A stretch of 64,000 nt of DNA from NCBI GenBank assembly GCA_035610365.1, contig CM069436.1:54761505-54825504 (forward strand). Reading direction: 5' to 3'. The notes under the pieces are model-generated. The model saw only the letters and a list, made by a program, of their open reading frames with translations. It was not told where the DNA came from and made no database searches. The translations under genes were made by a program, and so were the position numbers. Numbering within the stretch: position 1 is the stretch's first letter; every line of letters starts with the position of its first letter. This document shows, one piece after another, positions 53,235 through 62,127 of this stretch. The stretch is from Aquatica leii. Lineage: Eukaryota > Arthropoda > Insecta > Coleoptera > Lampyridae.

Positions 53235-53934
53235 TATAAATGTTATGTTGGTTTGTGTACGCTTCAAAAACTCAAAAAGTTCTGCACCGATTGAGTTGAA
53301 ATTTTAACATGATAAAAAATCCGCATCAAGGATTGTTTATATCTATTTTTTGCATCAGTCACATATCTGCGACCGCGACAAAATAGTTTTTTTAACGATC
53401 AGCTGTGTACCAGTGACCGCGCCATCTACCATAAGCGATGAAAACACTCGCTGACAATCGCAATAATAATGACAGGATAATGACGCAGTCACATGAGAAA
53501 CAATTTCGTTCCCAATTACATTGTTTATTTACAAAAAAAATTGCATCTGATTCTGATTATTATACAATCTGAATTAAATATTTACTTAAATCAAGAATTT
53601 TTGCTGTGATAGTGTTGTGATCGAACTGCGCCTTTCATCAAATCGTAAGTAGAGGTTATATTTTATATCAAAGGTGGACAGTAAAAATATTATGAACTAA
53701 CAGGCAAAATAAAAGGACTTATTATAATTCAAGTGAATTTCTAACAGAAGTGAGTGGTTATATCTTTTTTATTACATCTAACACGTGGACGTAATTATAT
53801 TATTTATTTTGGATTAACCTCACTTTTAATGTATATAAATATAATTACATTAAAACTAGCAATTATTAATTAATACGAATGTCAACCATTCAATCACAAT
53901 GTGCTACTGCGAAGCGTGGCAGGGTACAGCTAGT
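53235..53934 (+). mobile_element. Probable Helitron-type remnant
   Basis: Begins in (TA)n with tggtttgtgtacgcttcaaa, ctcaaaaagttctgcaccga and ttgagttgaaattttaacat, and ends gcgaagcgtggcagggtaca followed by gCTAGT and again (TA)n. This start/end pair, with a CTAG-type end inside an AT microsatellite, is widespread in insect genomes and usually assigned to non-autonomous Helitrons. No Rep/helicase coding sequence. Class inferred by resemblance. Confidence 0.45.
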
Positions 53935-54064
53935 ATATTATATATATCTCACGGCGACGGTCGGTTAAAAGTTATCAAGAACTGTTAAAGCTAGAAATTT
54001 GAAATTTTGCACATGCGACTTGCTGTATTTAATCTATTAAATAAAATTATTTTCCAAATGGCAG

Positions 54065-54087
54065 CACTTCCGGAAATACCGGAAGTG
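54065..54087. repeat. Perfect short palindrome with 5-nt loop
   Basis: CACTTCCGG and CCGGAAGTG are exact complements separated by AAATA. They lie between the Helitron-type remnant and the mariner element, in sequence of unknown origin. Confidence 0.6.
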
Positions 54088-54697
54088 AGCATCAACATGT
54101 TTATTTTAAATACAAATCAGACAATTTTTTTCGCATTCTGATGTGTCATAAAATGTTTAGTATGTATGCTTGACATAATCGTCGTATCAATTTTTATTGT
54201 TGAGGAAAAAAATTTTTTTCACTGAAAATTTTCAAAATCTTGTTTAGGAAATAAAATTGAAAATCGAAAGTAGTAAAAGTTACGGAAATGGGATTTTAGG
54301 TTCTCAATGCCAAAAGATGAGACACAATTGTCTGTAATAGATAATAAAAAATTGCCCGCGGTTACGTATTTCGAGACTTAAGAAAAACTTTAAAGTCTCG
54401 TTTTTCAAATAGAACGCCTATTAAATTATCAGTTCATTGGATGCAGAAATAAATTTTCTTTAAATTGGTATACCATATTCTTATACCTAAAATCAATGAT
54501 TACAGAGTTATTTACATTTTTCTATTCAAATTTATAATTACATAGATACTGTACAAATTTTAATTCAATTGTTTTTTATGTTTTTATTTTACAATAATTG
54601 TCAGTTAGCTATCAGGTAATTACATTTACGTTTGTTATTAGTGTTATCTGTTTGAATGTTTATTTTTGCGCTTGATATGTGTTTTTAATTGGGCAAT

Positions 54698-55620
54698 ATG
54701 GAATACACAAATGCTGATATTCTAAGTTTGTTTTACATTCATGGCGAGTCTGCTCGTATTACTTTTCGGACCTGCAGGACCTTGAACGAAACATATCTGC
54801 ATTTGCCTGTAATGACAGAACAAAAATTCAGGAGGATTGAAAAGAAATTGTCTCCAGCTGCAGAAACCAATGTATTGGGATACTTTAATGTTTTCTCTAA
54901 AAGTTCTGTTCGATCGGCGATACTCAAGAAGTTTGATAGATAGAATTTTAAATAATCATAAAATGCACGATTTTAAATTTTCGACTGGCCAAGAATTACA
55001 TTCACAAGATCAAATTCAACGGGTGCAGTATTGCTAAATGATGCTTGTGAAGATTCAAGAAGATCCAAATTTTCTTCAAAAAATTATTTCGTCGGATGAA
55101 TTAAAATTTTCTAAAGAGATTAATCGGCATAATATACACATTTGGTCGCATGAAAATTCATTTGTAATCAGACCATACAATTATCAGCAAAAGTTTAGCT
55201 TCAACGTGTTTGCAATGTTAATGAACCACCGCATGTATTATTTTATTTATGACAAGAATTTAAACGGTAAAAGATGTTTAAGTATTTTAAGAAACCAGGT
55301 ACATGCGTTTTGCAAACTTTACCACAAGTCGAGTTAGAAACATGCTGGTATCAATTAGATGGTACTCTCGCTCATTGTACCGCTGCGGTCGGTCATCAAT
55401 TGGAACAAATCTTCGAAGACCGATGGATTAGACGTCTGGGTTCTTGGTTGTGGCCAGCACGATCACCAGATCTAACGCTATTGGATTTTTATTTGTGGGG
55501 CACTATTAAATCAAAAGTGTACGGAACTCCTGTTAATACCAGAGAAGATTCTGGATGTTGAAACATGTCTTATGAAATGTATGGAAGTGAATGGTACCCA
55601 TTTCGAAAATTTAATATAAC
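54698..55620 (+). pseudogene. Mariner transposase with DUF4817-type N-terminus
   Basis: MEYTNADILSLFYIHGESA opens the N-terminal helix domain seen in this insect mariner group. After frame changes near 54,940 and 55,030 comes ISSDELKFSKEINRHNIHIW (first catalytic Asp; about 55,092-55,145). FNVFAMLMNHRMYY, WYQLDGTLAHCTAAV (second Asp; about 55,350) and WPARSPDLTLLDFYLWGTIK (third Asp; about 55,453-55,510) follow. The coding part closes with THFENLI and a stop at 55,620. All three catalytic Asp positions survive, but three or more frameshifts prevent one product. It is a cut-and-paste transposase of the DDD type. Confidence 0.85.
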
Positions 55621-55639
55621 TAATCCCAAACTGCAATGT

Positions 55640-55930
55640 AAGCTTGCAGCAATATTGTCATAACAAATTTCGAGGTTTGCAGCAAGTTTGTCCGAAGTTG
55701 ACTAAGGAAGCAATAACAAGCTTGTGACAACCTTGTCTCGACAAACTTGCAGCAATATTGTCATGACAAGTTTGGAGGCTTTCGGCACGTTTGCTGGAAG
55801 TTTGCAGCAAGCTACTCTTAATTTCTCAAGCGTGTCGTCACAGTTGCTTATATTACCCATAATGCTGTAAACTTGCAGCAAGATTCGTATACTTGGCAAG
55901 GAAAAATTAAGCTAAAAGCAAACTTGTAAG
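55640..55930. repeat. Tandem repeat block inside the mariner
   Basis: cttgcagcaatattgtca is present at 55,643 and 55,746 (103 bp apart). A third partial copy (cttgcagcaagattc) lies near 55,871, with many short tgcagcaag motifs in both orientations. It sits between the transposase stop and the right TIR and is probably a separate miniature element inserted there. Confidence 0.6.
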
Positions 55931-56249
55931 TTTACATGCTATCTGGGATGGGTTTAAATTAGTCAAGAGGTGATTCCATGACCCGGGCAGCGTAGAACAT
56001 ATCGCATACGTTTCGCACACGCTTCAAATTTTTATTATAATTTAGTTATCGTTCATTTGAAAATTTTCAAAGTCAACCATGTTTTGTAAAGTACCTATGT
56101 AATTATAAATTTGAATAGAAAAATGTAAACAACTGTGTAATCATTAATTTTAGGTATAGGAACATGGTATATCAATTTAAAGGAAATTTATTTATATGCA
56201 TCGAACGGACTGATAATTAAATAGGCATTCTATTTGAAAGATTTCTAAC

Positions 56250-56793
56250 AATTGCAGTTTTATCAGATATTTAATTTGTAATTTAAAATGAATTCACAAA
56301 TATAATATAGTTTCGAATCCTGCCTGGGACGATTTTTTTTACTGATTTACTAAAGGGGTAAGTATAATATCGAAGTGCACAAATATAAGGGTTAGTCGGT
56401 ATTATTGTTGATTTAAACAATAACACTAAGAAAAAGTTTGTTTAATTTAAAAAAGGTTAGAATATAAAATACTGAACATAAAATAAGGTGACACATGAAC
56501 TTACTACAAATACAAAAAAGGTAACTGACGCTACAGTGATCAATCGTATCAACATAAGTACTACAAAAAGATAGTGACAAAACATTAGGGATATTTTGTA
56601 TTTTCATCAGATATGATCTTAACAAAATCGAGCAGAAAAATTTCAAAAAAATTATAGCGTGCTAGGAAATCAATACAAACATGTACATATCACTTCAAAA
56701 TTGTTTTATGACATCATAACCTTAAAAAAATATGTAAACATTCCTTCATCATTGCTTATAGGAAAGTCGTGTGGTGACCACACTAGTTTTTTA
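56250..56793 (-). repeat. Repeat family Rep-A, inverted copy
   Basis: Reads as Rep-A on the minus strand, from the hairpin end actagtgtggtcaccacac (56,774-56,793) through gacttcctagcatgc-type sequence to tgaattcacaaatataat. About 240 bp of unrelated sequence (56,404-56,640) interrupts it. Confidence 0.8.
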
Positions 56794-59770
56794 GATGTTT
56801 TTTGCAAACCTCATCAGCATTGACTGAAAATACTCGATGAAAATTAAAACTGCGGACAAATTGGATGTCTCTCGAAAAATTGTGTGTAAAGAAAATTCGT
56901 GGTATCAAAAATAATTGATGAGCTGCGATGAACACTTCCTTAAAATAACTGTCATACATGCTGCCACCTTTATAAAATCGCAATTGCGGCTAACAAAAAC
57001 TGCTCCGAAGAGTTCTAGATATTCTAATTAGTTTTTCCAGTTTGCATTAGGAGTTCTGTTTATTTTGATTTCAATATACAATTTTATTAATAGTGTATGT
57101 TGCACGTTAATTATTTTTGTTTTGTAAAAGTTAAATTATAATATAATAAAGTTTTTTTTTTTAAATCTTAATACATTAACACTAGACCGTCAAAACTTGC
57201 TATACAGTTTGATAAGAAGTAACTACGGGACACGTATAAATTTCATATCAGTGTTGACTATATGCATATCTAAATTTTGCATTACCATCTTATAAAGAGG
57301 ATACTTGTTCGCGGATCATTTTAAGATTTGTAATTTACGTTCTATGAAATAAATATTAGTTACTTTTACTGAATTTTAAATTTAAAAATAATTAGTTTGT
57401 TTTAACAGTATTAAATAATTTCCGTTGTTATTACATAAATAGCATAAAATTGATTTAAAAAGAAAATAACATCGGGCGTGAAAAAATGAATGACACCGAC
57501 GCTTTAAATTAAAAATATTAAAATTTGAATTACCATTGCATTTACGTATGTATTAACATACCTTCTATAGTGTATTTGATTTGTATATTTTACTATTTTT
57601 ATATTATTGTATTATTAAACAATTGTTTAACTATAATTTTAATGGGCACCATGAAAATTTTTGCACACAGGCGCCACCGAGTTCTGCTTCTCAGTAATCT
57701 ACTGACACTAAAAATAAATACAAAATAATGTTATCATATAAGACGTAATTAAGTGAAGTTGTTAATTTAGGAACACACATGCTTACAAAATACTTGAATA
57801 AATAAATAACACTGCAAAAATAAAGCTAAATATGCAAAATAATTATTTTTAGGTTACAATGATAAAATTTCATTCTAAACAAACGTGTGTTGTGAAAATT
57901 CAGCTAAAAAAATCATGCAAAATAGATTATTGTTTATGTTTAGAATCAAACCCGAGAAAAAAACTGATATAAACCGAAATTATGAACTATAAGCGATGTT
58001 TTTTTTTCCATGCAGTGGCATACGTCCAGTAGGATCTTTAATAAAGTGATAACATTACCCGACTGATAACATTATCCGTGATTTCAATAAGCGGCGTGCA
58101 CTGTATCAGTAGTATTCATTGATATACCCTGGAACTCGATAATAATAAAATCAAACAAATAAGATATTGAAGTTGAATCAAAAAAGATATTTCACAACAT
58201 GATCTCAGCCAGGACGCTGTTCTTGAACAAGGAAATGTGGTAAATATATTTTTTTCTAATGCGAGTAGTGTGTCCATAAAAGATGCAATCTCACTGAATT
58301 ATCGTAAACCGTCTTCAGGAATCAACCCAAAACTGCAAAATATGTTGCTTATCTACAACTAACAACCTACTACCATCAAAGGTTGACCACCAGTTTAAAA
58401 TTTTAAATGTTTTAAAATTTGGTGTTTGCTTACTAAACCTAAAGTTTGTACCTAACCCTAGTTGTGCTATCAGAACTGTATTATCGTATTATTTTTTTTC
58501 TTTATGTAGTACATCATTACAACTTTGTCGCTATCAGCATCCGGCTTTTTTGTTATTTTTTTATCAGTTTACCCTCATTTTGCTACTAAAAAGCGATTTT
58601 TTATGTTAGACCAAAAAATTAAATTAGCAAACATAAACTTTGTTGAATTTTTGGTTTATGATGGCGGTAGTGACAGCAAAATAAAACGACCAACTACAGG
58701 TTAGATGGTAGCTTTTAACAACAATGTTTTTTGTGTTTAGTTTTTTTAATTTGTTTTAGGTTAATTCTAATAACTAAGCCGCAACATATTGGATAAATTT
58801 AATAATAGCATAACTTAGATAACATACCAAATTCGCGTAAGCAAGTTACTCATGAACATACTGAACAAAGATATTGTATCAAATAAATAATTAGACTGTA
58901 ATTAATACAGGTCATTCATATATGAATCATGAAGTAATTGCGTTTTGATAAATATTCGACAAAGAATCGCTGTTGCGTAGTACTTTGATTTCTTCACGCT
59001 TAGGTATTAACGATATTAATTGCGATTATGATAGCAAAAAACTAAAGGACGAAGTTAAGGTCGGGAAAAACCTTCGCTCTTACTTCTGGTTCATGGAAAA
59101 GAGTGTAAATACGAACCACAAAATGAATTGATGTAAATGTGCTAACTATGAATCAGTTCGTTTTATTAAAATTTATGATCGAGGCATGTGTTAACAACTA
59201 AAATCGCATCATTTTAATTTAATTCACTACTTATTCTTAACGCTTATATAATAATATTACAGTAAATGTATAGAATAGTACTTGCAACGACCGTTCATAA
59301 TTAATGATCAAAGACTGATACGGTTCGACCCGAACGAGGTAACACTAGTATTAAGTAGTTCCTGTCTTTAAACGAACTGTAGCGTTTGATTGAATCAAAA
59401 CGTGTACATTAAGCTACAAGATATATATTATTTCTATTACGTTTCACCGATACTCAATTTAGATGAAAACTGTACGGCATTATAAGGTGCTGGATAGGTT
59501 CAAGTGTATTTTAGCATATGACATGAATATGCTATTCAGATGTTGTTAATATTTTAATGTGCTGAATACTTTCAAATCATGTTTGTGTCGACTTATCAAA
59601 ATTTTCAAACAATATCAATATTTTGATATAAATAGTATTTACAATTGCGTTATTTAATGTTTTCAAGCAAAACGTTCGGACAGGTCAATTTTACGTTTTA
59701 ATTAGCCACCGCATGACAAAAATTTTTCTTATGACGCTTTATATTTTTGCACAATTAGTTTTTTTTCTTA
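56794..59770. other. Intergenic DNA with two terminal fragments
   Basis: No gene. Contains a mariner-type terminal fragment (57,656-57,775) and the pogo-like end at 58,068-58,103. Small open frames show no family resemblance. Confidence 0.45.
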
Positions 59771-61275
59771 AATTATGGTGTAAAAAAATTGATTAGATAA
59801 CTATTTTTTTGAGAAAATAACACATTTACTGTAAAAAATAAAAATGTAACTTTAATGGAAGAAAATCATAATTAAACCTCAAAAACAAACGAAATTTATC
59901 GCAAATGTTCAAATTGCGTTCTGTTAACCATTTGGCACTGACCGATACGAGTGTACACATTTGCTACACTTCGCTCAAGGACTCTAGGAGTACCGTGCTT
60001 CACTTCAGGGCGAATTTTTTGCTGCAGCTCGTCTAAATTATTTGGCCTATTAAAATTATCAAAAGCTTTGATTTTAAATAACCCCACAGAAAAAACTCTA
60101 AAGAAGTCAAGTCTGAGGAACGCGGTAGACACTCAATTGCTCCTCGATGTCCTATCCACCTTCCAGGAAATGTGGCGTCAAGGTATAGATGGACGTTCAT
60201 TTCAAAATGAGGAGACGCCCCATCTTGTTGAAACCAAATATCCTGATGGGGTACATCTGCTTCGTCATAATTTGGAAACAACAACAAATAACGTGAGGCT
60301 GTAAGGTTCCCTGCAAAAAAAGTAAGGTCACATTAAACGCCGTCCGTTTATTCCAATCCAAAGATTTAATTTTCTTTGGCGTTGACTTGAGAGTGTTGAC
60401 TCCAGTGGGGATTTTTTCTTGTGCAATACCTGCAATTGTGACGATGTACTGTCCCATTTAGACAAAAAGTAAGTTTATCACAAAAATAGCATATTGCTTA
60501 AAAAATTGGGATCTCCATCGTACCGTAACATTAGTTCTTTGCAAAACTGCAAGCGGCGGTCTGGGCCATCCTCGTTTAATTCGTGAATCCATTAAATTTT
60601 GTAAGGATTATATTTCTCTTTCTTGAACAACTTCACGACAAAAGAGTGGTCTATGTTGTTATTTAGGGCTAGCTACCTTGTAAAATGGTGAGGATTTTTT
60701 TTTAGCTTTAAGTAACACATCTAATCGAGTTTCTTCGTTTACTCGAGATCGACCTTGCCGAGGTAAATCATGGACGGATCTCGTTTCAGTAAATTTGGCA
60801 ACCAATTTACTTACTGTGCATCTTGCAATAGGCGGTCTATTAGCATGTTTTTGGTTGAATAATTCACATGTTTTCTTATGTGTTCTTAGCTTATCAAGAT
60901 ATCCAACCATTATTAGAATTTCTATTTTTTTCCCGTTCAGTTAAAGGTGCCATTTTTTGTTAACGGCAAAGAGAATTCGCTTTTAGAAATGGTAAATGCT
61001 TTTTTCACACTCCCACTAAATCAAGTGATGTAATAAAAAAGTTAAATTTACCAGTAGTTTTTGTTTCATCCGTCAAAAATGATACAGACACTCGCTTCGG
61101 TCAGTGACAAATGGTTAATGGAGCGCAATTTGAATATTTGCGTTAAATTTCGTTTGTTTTTGAGGTTTAATTATGATTTTCTTCCATTGAAGTTACATTT
61201 TTATTTCTTACGGTAAATTAGTTATTTCCTCAAAAAAATAGTTATCTAAGGTACCAACTTTTTTACACCATAATT
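59771..61275 (-). mobile_element. Mariner-like element with about 175-bp TIRs
   Basis: AATTATGGTGTAAAAAA begins both inverted arms (59,771-59,946; about 61,096-61,275). They share ttagataactatttttttga, aaaatgtaact.caatggaag and ctcaaaaacaaacgaaattt. TA borders both outer ends. The element is 1,505 bp. The left arm includes the last codons of the transposase gene, so the right arm carries an untranslated inverted copy of them. Confidence 0.88.
59896..60953 (-). pseudogene. Mariner transposase, nearly full length but broken
   Basis: ATG at 60,953 begins MAPLTERE; one extra A shortly after shifts the frame. Then come DKLRTHKKTCELFNQKHANR and FTETRSVHDLPRQGRSRV (N-terminal helix domains). LNEDGPDRRLQFCKELMLRY follows, then a damaged first catalytic site near 60,490. 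DIWFQQDGASPHFEMNVHLY (second Asp; about 60,200-60,240), FPGRWIGHRGAIE and SSDLTSLEFFLWGYLK (third position Asp kept; about 60,085-60,130) follow, and the end is RTQFEHLR with the stop at 59,896. This is the same DUF4817-associated mariner group as at 55 kb. Multiple frameshifts and stops; not functional. Confidence 0.88.
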
Positions 61276-61424
61276 TAAGTAGTTGGACCATCTAATAGTA
61301 GTAGTTTAACTTTATTTGATTGCTTACTTAGCTTACAAATTGCTTTGTGTTTCTCCTATTTAAAATTTATCTTTTTTTTTACATTTACACTACATTAAAT
61401 TCTATTTACATTTTTACTTTTTTA

Positions 61425-61807
61425 CGTTTCATTTTTCCTCCTCTCCTCTTAACTTTTTTCTCCTCCATACTTCTTCCATTCATTTCGCTCTTTTTCCGTT
61501 TTCTTCTAAGATTTCCTCTACTTCCTTAACCTCTTCTCTTAACTCTCTGCATTTATCTCTTATGTGATTAAGGTCTTCCGTCTCTTCTCCACATAATTTA
61601 CACATCTTTTCTTCTTTTTTCCAGTATGTATTACCTTACTAGTCGTTCCCACTCTTGAACCGTGCTATCATTTTATTCTTCTTGTTGCTTTTATTCCCTT
61701 TAACATTTAAATATTCTGGCACCGCTTCACCCTTTATATTCTTATAGTTCATATTATATCTGCCCTCTTTTATCCTTGTCCATTTTTCTTTATAATATAC
61801 CCCAGTG
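61425..61807 (-). pseudogene. LINE fragment, same family as 29.2 kb
   Basis: Base-by-base similar to 29,210-29,560: ttctaagatttcctctactt, catcttttcttcttttttcc and aatattctggcaccgcttca recur. It encodes a decayed CCHC-type LINE C-terminus on the minus strand. A deletion joins it to the segment ataccccagtgtg, matching about 29,840. The BEL/Pao LTR begins directly after, so the retrotransposon inserted into this LINE copy. Confidence 0.8.
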
Positions 61808-62058
61808 TGTTAGGGCTGGTGTTCAAAATAAATAATTATAGTGGACTGTATATAAAAATGTGTATTCACCACTGCAGCTTGACAAGTAATGGTTACAAAA
61901 TGATATTTTTTAAGGAAGGTACCTGCACATTCTTTGGGTTAACTGACAAGTACCCTCCGGATTACATAAATCTTTATAACTAATTCTAAGTACATACTGT
62001 ACACAAAATAAAAATGCAAATATGAAGATATAATACAGAAATTAAATTTAACCAAACA
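61808..62058 (-). mobile_element. 3' LTR of the BEL/Pao element
   Basis: On the minus strand it runs TGTTTGGTTAAATT...CAGCCCTAACA, 251 bp, with TG...CA ends. It directly follows a purine tract downstream of the Pol frame, where a 3' LTR belongs. The 5' LTR must lie beyond the window. Short for the family, but such lengths occur. Confidence 0.7.
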
Positions 62059-62060
62059 TA

Positions 62061-62073
62061 CCGCCCCCTTTGA
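62061..62073 (-). other. Polypurine tract of the BEL/Pao element
   Basis: CAAAGGGGGCGG on the minus strand, two bases upstream of the LTR start. Such tracts prime plus-strand DNA synthesis in LTR elements. Confidence 0.6.
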
Positions 62074-62127
62074 AAGTTCCCTATTGTAACTTTCTAAATG
62101 TCTACTCTACTTTACTTAAACAAAACA

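Larger units (their letters stand above)
54403..56242 (+). mobile_element. Mariner-like element with about 155-bp TIRs
   Basis: 54,403-54,554 and 56,086-56,242 are inverted copies: tttcaaatagaacgcctatt, ttaaattggtataccatatt and ttctattcaaatttataatt all recur inverted with few changes. Between them is a mariner transposase with a DUF4817-type N-terminus and a 300-bp block of unrelated tandem repeats. Flanking TA dinucleotides are not clear at the edges. The right end abuts a Rep-A copy, suggesting insertion into it. Confidence 0.8.
50671..58103. mobile_element. Possible large pogo-like element (terminus pair)
   Basis: CAGTGCACCCCGCTTA at 50,671 and, inverted, CAGTGCACGCCGCTTA at 58,103 are each bordered by TA. 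Fifteen of 16 bases agree. TA-flanked CAGTG ends with CCCCGCTTA are pogo/Tigger-like. The 7.4 kb between contains a mariner, a Helitron-type remnant and Rep-A, so if this is one element it has been heavily invaded. No pogo transposase was recognised inside. The two ends could also belong to separate copies. Confidence 0.35.

Noticed and set aside
53160-53240. AT-repeat tract as an origin or regulatory site
   Set aside because: A simple (TA)n microsatellite bordering a Helitron-type remnant; no other signal.
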